A stretch of DNA of 64,000 nt from Alcaligenaceae bacterium (GCA_013416395.1 JACCEP010000018.1:1-64000), one strand, 5' to 3'; shown: positions 1 through 9,852, counted from the first letter of the stretch. A program made the numbers and translations. Notes: generated from the sequence alone by a model not told the origin.

Positions 1-305
1 ATGGAACGGCGGTTATCTCATTGCCGTACCGCCACAGAACACCAGCCGCACCTGTCCGGCTTGTGGGCATGTGTCCAAGGATAACCGGCAAACACAAGCG
101 CAGTTCGCGTGTGTGGAATGCGGTTTCGAGGAAAATGCTGATCTGGTCGGCGCGATCAATATTCTAAGGGCGGGACACGCCCGGTTCGCCTGTGAAGTGA
201 GCGATGCAGTAAGGTCGCCAACAGCAGGAACCCGCCGAGGTGAGTCAGTCCCTGCGGACTGAACACGGTAGGAATCCCCTCACTTAAGGGAGGGGAGGAT
301 GTCAA
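1..305 (+). mobile_element. Right end of an IS200/IS605-type (IS1341-like) element
   Basis: The 3' part of a tnpB gene is followed by a short G/C-rich hairpin (CCCCTC at 276-281 pairing with GAGGGG at 290-295) and then GGATGTCAA, the kind of right terminus seen in IS605-group elements. The left part lies outside the window. In this group the right end also encodes the 3' half of the omega RNA that guides TnpB. The exact terminus near 305 is inferred from the resemblance and was not shown by comparison with an empty site. Confidence 0.7.
2..262 (+). CDS. tnpB: TnpB (OrfB) RNA-guided nuclease, C-terminal fragment
   Basis: The frame opens at base 2, upstream of the first in-frame ATG, and reads the C-terminal end of an IS605-family TnpB protein. 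The four-cysteine zinc ribbon is visible (TCPACGH, then FACVECGF), followed by NADLVGAINIL, which holds the third RuvC catalytic aspartate. TnpB is an RNA-guided DNA nuclease, ancestor of Cas12, that helps the element persist at its site. Only about 86 codons are present because the window starts inside the gene, so whether the full protein is intact cannot be judged. The tail after the aspartate has the usual length. Confidence 0.8.
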   Translation, partial: WNGGYLIAVPPQNTSRTCPACGHVSKDNRQTQAQFACVECGFEENADLVGAINILRAGHARFACEVSDAVRSPTAGTRRGESVPAD

Positions 306-308
306 GCC

Positions 309-1214
309 TTACTCACAACCACCGGTATTCGTATCCCAGTGCTCGGCCAGGTAGTTAACGAAAGAGGCGATGCGTGCGGTCAGCGCCGTGTTGCGGTAGT
401 ACACGGCATTGATGGGCTGGCGTATATCCAGGGTACGGCTGCGAAACAGTTGAACCAACCGTCCGGCGGCAAGGTCACGGTGGGTCATGAAATCGGACAG
501 GCAGACAATACCGGCCCCTTCAAGTGCCAATTGCCGCAAGGTTTCGCCGCTTGATGCCGCCAGGCTGGGCGTAATTTGCAAAGGCATGTCGTCACGGTCG
601 GGCAGTGGCCATTCGTTGAGTGTTGAGGGTCGGGTAAAACCAAGCAATTGGTGTTTGGCCAGATCGGCAATTTGCCTGGGCTTTCCGTGCTGCTCCAGGT
701 AAGCCGGCGCGGCCAGCACCCGCAGGCGACTGCTACCAATAGGGCGAGCGTGCAGTGTAGAGTCTTTGAGCCGACCAATGCGAATGGCCACATCAGTGCG
801 GTATTCGAGCAAGTCGATCAACCCGTCGTTGCTGTTGAGCTCAAGTTGCACGTGCGGGTAGCGCGCGCGATAGCCTGCAATCAGTGGTACCACCGCATGC
901 AGCATAAAGGGTGATGCAGCGTCTATGCGAAGGCGTCCGGCAGGCGACTCACGGCGTGTGGCCATTTGTTCTTCGGCGTTGCTGACCGCCTCAATGATTT
1001 GACGAGCCTGTTCTAGAAAAGCGCTGCCTTCCTCGGTGAGTTCCAACCTTCTGGTTGTTCTGCGCAGCAGTGTTGTTTGCAGCTTGCTCTCCAGTCGGCT
1101 CAGGGTGCGACTGACTGCCGACACCGCCAGCCCCAGCTGTTCGGCTGCGCGAGATAACGCGCCGGTATCTACCACCGTTATCAATACCTGCAATTCGTCC
1201 AAAGTAATTTTCAT
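309..1214 (-). CDS. LysR-family transcriptional regulator
   Basis: A 301-residue protein of normal LysR length. The N-terminal winged helix-turn-helix (about residues 1-60, with ALSRAAEQLGLAVSAVSRTLSRLE) is followed by a periplasmic-binding-protein-like effector domain. It is divergent from the MFS exporter gene starting at 1314, across about 100 bases, the usual arrangement for a regulator and its target. Its stop codon lies only a few bases beyond the IS right end, so the element abuts the gene without disrupting it. The inducer is unknown. The motif VSRTLSRLESKL places it near the AaeR/CrgA-like group. Confidence 0.9.
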   Translation of the reverse strand: MKITLDELQVLITVVDTGALSRAAEQLGLAVSAVSRTLSRLESKLQTTLLRRTTRRLELTEEGSAFLEQARQIIEAVSNAEEQMATRRESPAGRLRIDAASPFMLHAVVPLIAGYRARYPHVQLELNSNDGLIDLLEYRTDVAIRIGRLKDSTLHARPIGSSRLRVLAAPAYLEQHGKPRQIADLAKHQLLGFTRPSTLNEWPLPDRDDMPLQITPSLAASSGETLRQLALEGAGIVCLSDFMTHRDLAAGRLVQLFRSRTLDIRQPINAVYYRNTALTARIASFVNYLAEHWDTNTGGCE

Positions 1215-1313
1215 TGTTTACCTAAAAGCAAAAATCATTTGTGGATAATAGTCTTTTTCCATCAGAGTGAAACGGCGAAACTGAGTGTCCTTTGATTATT
1301 GCTGGACATCATC

Positions 1314-2519
1314 ATGCCTATTGCCTTGTTGGCACTTACCATTAGTGCCTTTGCCATCGGGACGACTGAATTCGTAATCGTTGGCCTGATTCCTACTATT
1401 GCCACCGACCTTAGCGTGAGCCTGCCGGCCGCAGGCTTGCTGGTTTCACTGTATGCCTTGGGCGTGGCCGTGGGTGCACCACTGCTGACAGCCTTGACTG
1501 GCAAGGTGCCACGCAAAGCGCTGCTGCTCGCGTTGATGGCGTTGTTTACGCTTGGCAATCTGGTCGCGTGGAAGGCACCTGGCTACGAAACTCTGATCGT
1601 TGCGCGCATCCTGACTGGGTTGGCACATGGGGTTTTCTTTTCGATTGGCTCCATTATTGCCGCCAGCGTGGTTCCGAAAGAGAAGGCTGCCAGCGCAATT
1701 GCCATTATGTTCACCGGCCTTACCGTAGCGCTGGTAACGGGTGTGCCGCTGGGTACCCTGATAGGACAGCACTTTGGGTGGCGCGAGACATTTCTGGCTG
1801 TTTCTGCGCTGGGTGTGGTGGCTTTCTTCGGTAGCCTGCTATTCGTGCCCAAGAGCGTGCCACACAGCAAGCCCGCAACAGTGCGCCAACAGCTCGGCGT
1901 TCTGGCGCAACCGCGCCTGCTTCTGGTCTATGCCATGACCGCGGTCGGCTACGGTGGCTCGTTTATCGCGTTTACCTTTCTGGCGCCTATGCTGGAACAT
2001 GTTACGGGCTTTTCTGCCAGTGCAGTCAGTGCGGTGATGCTGGTTTACGGTATATCGGTGGCGGCTGGCAACCTGTGGGGCGGCAAACTGGCCGACCGCC
2101 ACGGGGCGATCCCGGCACTCAAGCTGATCTTCGCGTTGTTGGCGGTGGTGTTGCTGGTACTGACCTTTACCGCAACAAACAAGTGGTTGATGCTGGCCAC
2201 GGTGCTGGTGTGGGGGGCGGTTGCCTTCGGCAATGTGCCAGGCTTGCAGGTTTATGTGGTCAAACAAGCACAGCGATTTACGCCTCAAGCCGCTGACGTG
2301 GCGTCGGGTTTGAACATCGCCGCCTTCAACCTTGGCATCGCGGGAGGCGCCTGGGCCGGTGGCCTGATCGTGGAACGATTCGGCCTCATCCATACCGCCT
2401 GGGTGGGTGCGCTCGTGGTACTGGGTGCGCTACTGCTTACGGCATGGAGTGGCCGTCTGGATCGCCGAGACAGCGAGGGGGCGGATGCCGCCGCCATGTC
2501 GCACGCCGTGCAAGCATGA
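1314..2519 (+). CDS. MFS efflux transporter, AraJ/YdhP-like DHA1 family
   Basis: A 401-residue inner-membrane protein with about 12 hydrophobic segments. The opening PIALLALTISAFAIGTTEF is typical of the DHA1 sugar/arabinose/drug efflux subgroup (AraJ, YdhP). The loop WGGKLADRHGA matches the MFS motif A. The ATG at 1314 was chosen over an upstream in-frame TTG at 1299 because homologues start with MPIALLAL or similar. It is divergently transcribed from a LysR gene that probably controls it. The substrate cannot be read from the sequence. Confidence 0.88.
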   Translation: MPIALLALTISAFAIGTTEFVIVGLIPTIATDLSVSLPAAGLLVSLYALGVAVGAPLLTALTGKVPRKALLLALMALFTLGNLVAWKAPGYETLIVARILTGLAHGVFFSIGSIIAASVVPKEKAASAIAIMFTGLTVALVTGVPLGTLIGQHFGWRETFLAVSALGVVAFFGSLLFVPKSVPHSKPATVRQQLGVLAQPRLLLVYAMTAVGYGGSFIAFTFLAPMLEHVTGFSASAVSAVMLVYGISVAAGNLWGGKLADRHGAIPALKLIFALLAVVLLVLTFTATNKWLMLATVLVWGAVAFGNVPGLQVYVVKQAQRFTPQAADVASGLNIAAFNLGIAGGAWAGGLIVERFGLIHTAWVGALVVLGALLLTAWSGRLDRRDSEGADAAAMSHAVQA

Positions 2520-2744
2520 CCTTATAAAAACAGCAACACACGGCTGTGCGCGCAAGCACAACTAACCTGGCCGGCGTGTTGCATCAAGAAGCTATTTCAA
2601 TACGGGTTTGTTTGTCGATAGATTGCAGCAGCACCGATGCCTGCAACTCAACGACAACGACTTCAGATCGACTGCTTGCCACCTTTACGTATGGCTAGCA
2701 TCTGTTTCGCTTTTTACCTTTTTATCAAACCACGGAGAATTATT

Positions 2745-3548
2745 ATGAACATCCCCGCCTTTGGACTCGGCACCTTCCGCCTTCAAGGTCAGACCGTCAT
2801 TGGTTCAGTGCGCAATGCACTGGACGTGGGCTATCGTGTTATCGACACTGCCCAGATCTACGGCAACGAGGCCGATATTGGTCAGGCTATCGCTGAGTCT
2901 GGTGTACCGCGCAGCGAGCTATTCCTTACTACCAAGATCTGGATCGAGAATATGTCTGCATCCACGTTGATACCAAGCTTGCGTCAAAGTTTGGAGAAGC
3001 TGCGCACCGACCACGTAGATCTGACCTTAATCCATTGGCCGTCGCCTGGCGGTGCTGTGCCGCTGAAAGAGACGTTAGATGCGCTGCGCGACGCCCAGAC
3101 AGATGGGCTTACCAGCCAAATCGGCGTCTCAAATTTCACGACTTCTCTGCTGGCTGAAGCCATTGCGGTAGTAGGACGTGAGAACATCGCCACCAATCAG
3201 GTGGAAATCAGCCCTTATCTGCAAAACCGAAAATTGGCAGCTTTCGCGCGTGAACAGGGTATACATCTGACTTCATACATGACCCTGGCTTATGGTGGTG
3301 TTCTCAATGACCCGTTGCTTGGCGAAATTGCCACGGCGCATGGTGCTACCCCAGCGCAGATCGCCCTGGCCTGGGCATTGCAGCAAGGCTATGCGGTGAT
3401 TCCGTCGTCGACGCGCCGTGAAAACCTGCAAAGCAATCTTAACGCGGTGAATATTGTGCTGACAGACGAAGACATGGCCCGCATAGCAACTCTTGATCGC
3501 GGCGAGAGACAGGCCAGTCCGGAAGGCATCGCGCCAGAATGGGATTGA
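2745..3548 (+). CDS. dkgB: Aldo/keto reductase, DkgB-like (2,5-diketo-D-gluconate reductase B)
   Basis: A 267-residue NADPH-dependent TIM-barrel reductase, the same length as E. coli DkgB, which reduces 2,5-diketo-D-gluconate and other small carbonyls such as methylglyoxal. The catalytic tetrad is visible: Asp34 and Tyr39 in [10 protein letters not shown], Lys64 in LTTKIW and His97 in LIHWP. The NADPH pocket motif [14 protein letters not shown] lies near the C terminus. The start at 2745 is supported by GGAGA at 2734-2738 and by the family N terminus; an upstream in-frame ATG at 2637 would add 36 unrelated residues. The gene seems to be a single transcription unit. Confidence 0.88.
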   Translation: MNIPAFGLGTFRLQGQTVIGSVRNALDVGYRVIDTAQIYGNEADIGQAIAESGVPRSELFLTTKIWIENMSASTLIPSLRQSLEKLRTDHVDLTLIHWPSPGGAVPLKETLDALRDAQTDGLTSQIGVSNFTTSLLAEAIAVVGRENIATNQVEISPYLQNRKLAAFAREQGIHLTSYMTLAYGGVLNDPLLGEIATAHGATPAQIALAWALQQGYAVIPSSTRRENLQSNLNAVNIVLTDEDMARIATLDRGERQASPEGIAPEWD

Positions 3549-3643
3549 TAGTGCGGTAGTTGTTAAATGTGTGACCTTTGAGGGGTTTTTACGTCCGGTT
3601 CACCACGCTGTGAGTTTATGGTTTGGTGGACCTTTAAGCAGTC

Positions 3644-4567
3644 TCAATGTTCTTTTATTGGCTTGGCTGCTAGTGTGCGGCTGGCGTTGCGTTTTATCTC
3701 CGTCAAAAATGCTTGAAGGGCCGGATGACAACGGTCTGCCTTGCGGTAGGCGAGCAGAATACGCCGATGGATTTCAGGGCGTAGTGGCACAGCTTTAACC
3801 CCGTAGAGAGGCTTAATTAGGCGCAGTCCCGATGCAATCGAAATCGAGCAGCCCGAAGCAACCATAGCGGCCACCATTTCAAAGCCCGTGCAATGTGCAT
3901 TGATCCGTGGCTCAAACCCAGCGCGCCGACATAAATTAGCAATGAATTCACCAAACGAACTGGACGTTGAGTCCAACGCCCAGGCAGCTTCCCGTAGTTC
4001 TGATATTTGTAGCGAGGAGCGGTTGGCCAATGGATGATCGACCGGTAGCAAAATATGCAATACGTCTTCAGCCAGGGGAACCAGGTCATACGCATCATGA
4101 TGCACGCCGGGATCGGCAGCCAGGTCGTCAATGACCGCAACGTCGGTGCGCCAGGCACTTAACGCCGTCAGGCCTTCTTGTGGTTCCATTTCTTGCACTA
4201 CGATCTGCAGGCGCGGATAGGCAGCCTGCAAGGCTTGCACTGTGTCCGCCAGAATTGCAACGGCGAGTGAAGGGAAGGCTGCAATCCGCAGTTGCCCGGC
4301 AATGTCGCTGCGTAACTGAGCCAGCTCAGACCTGGCCTCATCCAGTATGACCATGATGCGCTCAGTGTGGCGCACGAGCGCGTCACCAGCGGGAGTTAGA
4401 GCGACTCCGCGCCCGCGCCTTTCGGTCAGCAGTGTATCCAGGCTGCATTCAAGTTGTGTAATCTGCTGTGATACTGCCGAGGGCGTTAAGTGCAATGATT
4501 CAGCGGCGGCCGCCATGGTGCCGCAGCGGGCTAGTTCGCGCAGAGTCAGCAGACGGCTGATATCCAT
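3644..4567 (-). CDS. LysR-family transcriptional regulator
   Basis: A 307-residue LysR protein. The helix-turn-helix (GTMAAAAESLHLTPSAVSQQITQLE) is followed by a standard effector-binding domain. It is divergent from sdaA, so it may control serine deamination, though the sdaA start lies almost 300 bases away behind a repeat array. A perfect AT-rich palindrome at 4611-4629 in the shared region is a plausible operator. Its effector is unknown. Confidence 0.88.
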   Translation of the reverse strand: MDISRLLTLRELARCGTMAAAAESLHLTPSAVSQQITQLECSLDTLLTERRGRGVALTPAGDALVRHTERIMVILDEARSELAQLRSDIAGQLRIAAFPSLAVAILADTVQALQAAYPRLQIVVQEMEPQEGLTALSAWRTDVAVIDDLAADPGVHHDAYDLVPLAEDVLHILLPVDHPLANRSSLQISELREAAWALDSTSSSFGEFIANLCRRAGFEPRINAHCTGFEMVAAMVASGCSISIASGLRLIKPLYGVKAVPLRPEIHRRILLAYRKADRCHPALQAFLTEIKRNASRTLAAKPIKEH

Positions 4568-4610
4568 GGTCTATATTCAGCCCTAATCAAAATAATTAGA
4601 TTTTTTAATG

Positions 4611-4629
4611 GATATATAAAAAATATATC
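4611..4629. promoter_or_regulatory. Palindromic candidate LysR operator upstream of sdaA
   Basis: GATATAT and ATATATC form a perfect inverted repeat with a five-A spacer. It sits 44 bases upstream of the LysR start codon and before the sdaA repeat array, in an AT-rich stretch that should contain both promoters. Position and symmetry fit a LysR recognition site. AT-rich palindromes also arise by chance, so the assignment is tentative. Confidence 0.35.
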
Positions 4630-4665
4630 AATAGACGTAACGATACTATGTTTTTACCATGGATA

Positions 4666-4820
<155 letters not shown>

Positions 4821-4862
4821 CGCGTAAGTGTGGCGAAGATTGCGCTGCAAGGAGAACGAACA

Positions 4863-6251
4863 ATGGCCATTAGTGTATTTGACCTCTTCAAGGTTGGAAT
4901 CGGTCCCTCAAGTTCACATACCGTCGGGCCTATGCGTGCGGCCAGACAATTTACGCGGGCGTTGCAGCATCATGACAAAATGACTCAGACAGCACGCATA
5001 CACGTGGCGCTATACGGCTCACTTGCAGCAACGGGTAAGGGCCATGGCAGCGACAAGGCGATTTTGCTGGGGCTCGCCGGCCATGCGCCCGACACCGTAG
5101 ACGTAGACCAGATTTCAGCCATTTTGCAGGCCATCCGCAGCCATGCCTCGATTCGCCTGGGTGACGTTCACGATATTTGCTTTGACGAAGCAAAAGACAT
5201 CGTCTTTTACCCTTTTGAATCACTACCATTTCATGTCAATGGCATGAAATATGCGGCGTTTGATCAGGACGGTGCTGTGCTGCACGAGGCGACGTATTAT
5301 TCCGTGGGTGGTGGGTTTGTCGTCAGTGATGCGGTGGCGGCCGATGACGCCAAGCAGAAAATTATCGCGCCTGATATGAGCATTTTGCCCTTCACGTTTC
5401 ATCATGCCGACGAGATGCTGCAATTAACCCAAGAGCATAGGATCAGTATTGCAGAACTGATGCGACGCAATGAACATCATTGGCGAACGGATGAGGCAAT
5501 CGACGCCGAACTCCTGAAAATCTGGGCCGTCATGCAGGCTTGCGTGCAACGTGGCTGTCGTACCCAGGGTGTTTTACCGGGTGGTTTCAAGGTGCGGCGA
5601 CGCGCAGCAGAATGGGTGCAGCGTCTGGGGGCTTTCGTTCGTACACCAGAAGACCCAATGCGCATGTTGGACTGGGTCAACGTATGGGCCTTGGCTGTTA
5701 ATGAAGAAAACGCTGCGGGTGGTCGTGTGGTGACTGCTCCGACTAACGGTGCGGCCGGTATTATCCCTGCCGTATTGCATTACTACATGCACGCCATTGC
5801 AGGGGCCAACGAGCAGGGCGTCATCGATTTTCTGCTGACGGCGGGTGCCATTGGTATTCTGTACAAAGAGAATGCTTCAATTAGTGGTGCCGAAGTCGGT
5901 TGTCAGGGCGAGGTTGGCGTAGCTTGCTCGATGGCTGCAGGTGCCTTGTGCGCGGTGTTGGGCGGCTCACCCGCCCAAGTCGAGAATGCCGCCGAAATAG
6001 GCATGGAACACCACCTGGGCCTGACCTGTGACCCGGTGGGTGGATTGGTGCAGATTCCCTGTATAGAACGTAATGCCATCGCCTCAGTCAAGGCCATAAA
6101 CGCCGCACGGATGGCGTTGCAGGGCGATGGTGTGCACCATGTCAGCCTGGACCAGGTCATCAAGACGATGCGCGAGACCGGTGCCGACATGAACAACAAA
6201 TACAAGGAAACCGCGCGTGGCGGGTTGGCCGTGAATATTGTTGAGTGTTGA
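4863..6251 (+). CDS. sdaA: L-serine ammonia-lyase (L-serine dehydratase), iron-sulfur type
   Basis: A 462-residue single-chain enzyme converting L-serine to pyruvate and ammonia with a [4Fe-4S] cluster. The N-terminal beta domain starts with [20 protein letters not shown]. The alpha domain carries cluster cysteines Cys347, Cys389 and Cys400, with the spacing of characterised type II serine dehydratases (Cys343/385/396 in Legionella). The start at 4863 is supported by AAGGAG at 4849-4854 and by the family N terminus. The frame stays open upstream through the heptad array to an ATG at 4659, but that extension is low-complexity and unlike the family. A LysR gene is divergent from it. Confidence 0.95.
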   Translation: MAISVFDLFKVGIGPSSSHTVGPMRAARQFTRALQHHDKMTQTARIHVALYGSLAATGKGHGSDKAILLGLAGHAPDTVDVDQISAILQAIRSHASIRLGDVHDICFDEAKDIVFYPFESLPFHVNGMKYAAFDQDGAVLHEATYYSVGGGFVVSDAVAADDAKQKIIAPDMSILPFTFHHADEMLQLTQEHRISIAELMRRNEHHWRTDEAIDAELLKIWAVMQACVQRGCRTQGVLPGGFKVRRRAAEWVQRLGAFVRTPEDPMRMLDWVNVWALAVNEENAAGGRVVTAPTNGAAGIIPAVLHYYMHAIAGANEQGVIDFLLTAGAIGILYKENASISGAEVGCQGEVGVACSMAAGALCAVLGGSPAQVENAAEIGMEHHLGLTCDPVGGLVQIPCIERNAIASVKAINAARMALQGDGVHHVSLDQVIKTMRETGADMNNKYKETARGGLAVNIVEC

Positions 6252-6470
6252 TGTGTGCGGCTTAGATGGCGGTGATGGGCTTGCGGCAAATCTTGCGCGC
6301 TCACTAGTATGCGTGTGCCATCAGCACTGCTTAGGCTATATGTGCACCGCATATTAAATGCGGGATCGATGGCGATAGGTGTAATCTGTAGCGTCCACAG
6401 TTTGGCTTCCTGCTCTGATCAACACAAGGTATGACTTCTTGTACCGATCAACGTAAAAATTAATCGAGAT

Positions 6471-6950
6471 ATGTCTATGCCGGAACCCCGTCCCCCTTTT
6501 CCACCTTTTACCCGCGAGACCTCAATCCAGAAGGTGCGCGGTGCTGAAGATGGCTGGAATACCTGCAATCCTGAGCGCGTTTCGCTCGCGTATACGCCGG
6601 ATAGCCGTTGGCGTAACCGCAGTGAATTTGTAGTTGGTCGTGCCGAAATCGTCGGCTTTCTTACGCGTAAGTGGACGCGCGAGCTGGATTATCGACTCAT
6701 TAAGGAATTATGGGCGTTCAACGATAACAAAATTGCCGTTCGATTTGCATATGAGTGGCATGACGACAGCGGCCAGTGGTTCCGCTCTTATGGCAACGAA
6801 AACTGGCAGTTCGATGCGGCTGGGCTGATGGAGGTCAGACATGCCTGCATTAATGATCTTCCGATCAAAGAAACTGATCGCAAGTTTTATTGGGATAGGA
6901 GCGGCCCTCGTCCTGCGGACCATCTCAGCCTGAGCGACCTGGGCCTCTGA
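6471..6950 (+). CDS. DUF1348 family protein (NTF2/SnoaL-like fold)
   Basis: A 159-residue small cytoplasmic protein of the DUF1348 family, rich in aromatic residues ([22 protein letters not shown] near the start, [21 protein letters not shown] in the middle). The fold belongs to the NTF2-like superfamily. Members are widespread and mostly uncharacterised, so no reaction can be assigned. It stands alone between sdaA and a LysR gene. The ATG at 6471 gives a normal family length. Confidence 0.85.
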   Translation: MSMPEPRPPFPPFTRETSIQKVRGAEDGWNTCNPERVSLAYTPDSRWRNRSEFVVGRAEIVGFLTRKWTRELDYRLIKELWAFNDNKIAVRFAYEWHDDSGQWFRSYGNENWQFDAAGLMEVRHACINDLPIKETDRKFYWDRSGPRPADHLSLSDLGL

Positions 6951-7071
6951 CGCCTTGCCGCGTATCGTAAATGCGCGTAGCGATGCGCTCCCGACATTTG
7001 CAGACGTGCTCTTCGGTTGGCTTTGGGTTTTTGGGGAACAGGAAAAATCAGCTGGGTTAGGCTTTTTAAGA

Positions 7072-7968
7072 TCATCTACTGGTGGCAGAGCTCAATATGT
7101 GCTCCATCATCTTCTTGACATAAACCGGCAGTTCCTCAGCAGCGCGAACACACAACACCAGATCTCTGGACGCCCATGTGTCGGTAAGAGATAGTCGTTT
7201 GATTCGTGCAGACCGCGCGTATCGCCTGGCAGCTGCTTTGGGCACTACGGCGATACCAATGCCTTGGCCAACCATGCGACAGACAGCGTCGATATTGCGC
7301 AGGCGTATGCGATAAGAAAGTTGCTTGCCTGCTCTGCGCGCATGATGCGTCACGTGTTCCTGCAGCGCACTGCCCTCGAGTAAACCTATGAAGTCATAAC
7401 CAGCAACTTCTGAAAGGCTAATCGAAGCGCGCGTAGCCAGCTCATGGCTGTTGGCAACAATTAACACCAGCGGGTCAGGACGAAAGGCATACACTTCCAG
7501 GCCTTGTAAATCGGCGGAGTTGGCAACAAGCCCAATATCGGCCATTCCGGCCCGTACCGCATCGGCAATTTCATAACTGGGCCGTTCTTCAAGGTCTACC
7601 GAAATTTGGGGGTATTGCGCCAGAAAAGCACTTAATATTTCGGGTAAATACTCGCTGAGCGCAGAGGTATTGCAAAGCAGACGCACGTGCCCCTTTAGCC
7701 CTTTTCCGTAATGGTCAAGCTCGCCTCGCATGCGGTCTATCTGTTGCAGAACACCGCGCGCATGATGCAACAATGTCCTTCCGGCTGGTGTTACCTGAAC
7801 CCCACGCCAGTCGCGCACCAGCAAGTCCACACCCAGTATGTCTTCCATTCCCTTGATGCGTTCGCTTGCCGATGCCAGGGTCATGTGCGAACGTTTGGCA
7901 CCACCAGTGATAGTGCCAGCTTCGTGAACATCCAAGAACAGGCGTAGATCGATCAGGTCAAAGCGCAT
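7072..7968 (-). CDS. LysR-family transcriptional regulator
   Basis: A 298-residue LysR protein with the DNA-binding helix-turn-helix at the N terminus (GTITGGAKRSHMTLASASERIKGME) and an effector domain behind it. The helix-turn-helix resembles the YbhD/CbbR-like group that controls small anion or organic-acid genes. It is divergent from the TauE-like permease gene at 8308 across about 340 bases. The permease is the natural target candidate. Confidence 0.87.
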   Translation of the reverse strand: MRFDLIDLRLFLDVHEAGTITGGAKRSHMTLASASERIKGMEDILGVDLLVRDWRGVQVTPAGRTLLHHARGVLQQIDRMRGELDHYGKGLKGHVRLLCNTSALSEYLPEILSAFLAQYPQISVDLEERPSYEIADAVRAGMADIGLVANSADLQGLEVYAFRPDPLVLIVANSHELATRASISLSEVAGYDFIGLLEGSALQEHVTHHARRAGKQLSYRIRLRNIDAVCRMVGQGIGIAVVPKAAARRYARSARIKRLSLTDTWASRDLVLCVRAAEELPVYVKKMMEHILSSATSR

Positions 7969-8307
7969 AAAAAATCATAGCATGTAGTCACTCAGGCGCA
8001 GCCTGAGGCTTTCTTTGTGAAATCCTGATTCCCAAGACGTGCCCACCACTTCAAAATAGATTCTTGTGTAAATGGAATGAGCCTCGCCTTGAAAGTTTCG
8101 ATTCTGAAATGCCTTTATCGTTTGAGGCCGCACGGCCCAGGTAAATTAACAACAAGACGGCGGGTGAAAGTAACAGCAATTGGCATAGTCCTTAAATGGT
8201 CAACGCTTAACGTCGGCGACAGCAAGGCAGGCCGCACAGGGCATGGGTTGTTCGCTAATCATTGTGAACATCTGCGTGTATATACATAAAAGCTAGGGCA
8301 TTTCAAA
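7969..8307. other. Intergenic region between divergent lysR and tauE-like genes
   Basis: About 340 bases without a supported gene. A 70-codon open frame at 8077-8289 has no resemblance to a family and no ribosome binding site. The stretch should hold the promoters of both flanking genes. No convincing operator palindrome was found. Confidence 0.5.
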
Positions 8308-9048
8308 ATGTTTTCACATTTTTTTCCAGAATCGTTTTTATTGATTGCCGTCGTCTTTGTGCTGGCGGGCTTGATAAAAGGGGTCGTTGGCATGGGTTTG
8401 CCTACGTTCTCGATGGCGCTATTGGTACTGTTTATGGATCCGGCAGAAGCCGCCGCCTTGCTTATTATTCCGTCACTGGTCACTAACCTTTGGCAAGCAG
8501 GGCCTTTGCGTTCCCTGGTACCTTTGCTTTGCAGAGTCGGTCGAATGCAGCTAGGTATTGCGATTGGTACTTTAGTGGGTGCATTGGTTCTGGGAGCCCC
8601 GACGGGCAGATCGGCATCCGTAGCGCTAGGTGCGGCTCTTATTATTTATAGCGGATGGACGCTGTTTGGCACACAATTGAGCGTACCGGCCCGCTCAGAA
8701 AAGTGGCTCGGCTCAATAATAGGCGTATTAACAGGAGTGATTACCGCAGGCACTGGGGTATTTGTTGTACCCGCAGTGCCTTATTTGCAGGCTTTAGGTC
8801 TTGATCGCGATAAGCTGGTTCAGACTATGGGTATTTCATTTACTGTCTCTACCGTGGCATTAGCGGTAGGTTTGTGGATTAACGACAGTTATTCAGCCGG
8901 AGCGGTTGGCGCATCGCTGGTAATGCTCATTCCTGCTTTGCTTGGCATGTATATTGGCCAATCTTTGCGCAAGTCACTTTCAGCCAAAACGTTTCGTCTC
9001 TGCTTTTTAACAAGCTTAATTGTCATAGGTGTTTATTTGGTTATTTAG
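8308..9048 (+). CDS. Sulfite exporter TauE/SafE family permease
   Basis: A 246-residue inner-membrane protein with about eight hydrophobic segments and the two-fold repeat of the TauE/SafE family. Each half carries a glycine-rich motif: GLIKGVVGMGLPTFSM near residues 21-36 and GVLTGVITAGTGVFVVP in the second half. The family exports sulfite, sulfoacetate or other small organosulfur and anionic compounds, often next to catabolic genes. The partner here is a divergent LysR regulator, so the substrate stays unknown. The ATG at 8308 fits the family N terminus. Confidence 0.88.
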   Translation: MFSHFFPESFLLIAVVFVLAGLIKGVVGMGLPTFSMALLVLFMDPAEAAALLIIPSLVTNLWQAGPLRSLVPLLCRVGRMQLGIAIGTLVGALVLGAPTGRSASVALGAALIIYSGWTLFGTQLSVPARSEKWLGSIIGVLTGVITAGTGVFVVPAVPYLQALGLDRDKLVQTMGISFTVSTVALAVGLWINDSYSAGAVGASLVMLIPALLGMYIGQSLRKSLSAKTFRLCFLTSLIVIGVYLVI

Positions 9049-9127
9049 CGATGCACACGGCGAGAGAGCCTGATAAAAAAATAATGTGTATTCCTGGTAG
9101 CGCAATAAGGCGAGCAACGGAGAAGAC

Positions 9128-9239
9128 GAAGGCTAATGGCGCCGATTGCGGAGAACATAATGGTGATGACGGCTAACGGCGCGGTTGTGAAGAGCATAGG
9201 GGGTGATGACGGCTATCGGCGTCGGTTGCGAAGAAAATA
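9128..9239. repeat. 40-bp imperfect tandem repeat, about 2.8 copies
   Basis: Units begin GAAGGCTAATGG (9128), GACGGCTAACGG (9168) and GACGGCTATCGG (9208). The first two are exactly 40 bases long and share most positions; the third keeps about 32 bases. The last unit runs into the final codons of msrQ, whose stop is at 9213-9215. The repeats lie in the convergent gap between the TauE-like gene and msrQ. Confidence 0.8.
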
Positions 9240-9851
9240 CCCTAATCTTGCCAGTAACAAAAATGCCAGAATACCGCCATACACATAAGGTTCAAAAAAA
9301 TCATTCTTGCCTGAGCGAACCAGCCAGAAGTGCCAGACCGACAGGGCAGCAATCGCATAGACACTTCGATGTAAAGTCTGCCAAGAACTCCCTAAACGCC
9401 TCATCCAGCCGTGCGTTGACGTCAGCGCCAAGGCAGCCATGGGCACAAACGCAAGCATGCCTATCGTGATAAAAGTGCGGTCGACCACGTCTTGCCACAT
9501 GAGCGCCAACGATGCGCTACGTTCCCAGAAAGCCCATCCAAGCAAATGTACAAAGGTATAAAAGAACGCAAACAGCCCAAGCATGCGACGAAAACGCACG
9601 AGTACTGGCTGGCCAATAAGCCGACGCAAGGGCGTAATACAGAGCGTGAGCCCAAGTGCTACCAACGCCCAGATGCCTGAGGAACGAATCAGGAATTCGG
9701 GAGGGTTGGCCCCCAGCTCTGCGGACAGCCCCAAATATACCCAGCGCAGCAAGGGATAAAGGGCGATCAGAAAAACCAGAGGTTTAACGCGTGCCACCTC
9801 GTTGGCGGTCCATTTGCGCTGGCCCATCACAAACATCGTTGATGACGCCAT
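9213..9851 (-). CDS. msrQ: MsrQ, heme-binding membrane subunit of the periplasmic methionine sulfoxide reductase
   Basis: A 212-residue inner-membrane b-type cytochrome of the ferric reductase-like (YedZ) family. It passes electrons from the quinone pool to MsrP. About six hydrophobic segments are visible, with histidines in or near them (FFYTFVHLLGWAFW, STHGWMRRLGSSWQTLHRSVY, LSVWHFW) that match the heme ligands of the family. Its ATG follows the msrP stop codon after a single base, so the two are translationally coupled. The final codons lie inside a 40-bp repeat unit, giving an arginine-rich tail. Confidence 0.93.
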   Translation of the reverse strand: MASSTMFVMGQRKWTANEVARVKPLVFLIALYPLLRWVYLGLSAELGANPPEFLIRSSGIWALVALGLTLCITPLRRLIGQPVLVRFRRMLGLFAFFYTFVHLLGWAFWERSASLALMWQDVVDRTFITIGMLAFVPMAALALTSTHGWMRRLGSSWQTLHRSVYAIAALSVWHFWLVRSGKNDFFEPYVYGGILAFLLLARLGYFLRNRRR

Positions 9852-9852
9852 C

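Noticed and set aside
8077-8289. 70-codon open frame between lysR and the TauE-like gene
   Set aside because: No family resemblance, no ribosome binding site, and it lies in a divergent promoter region.
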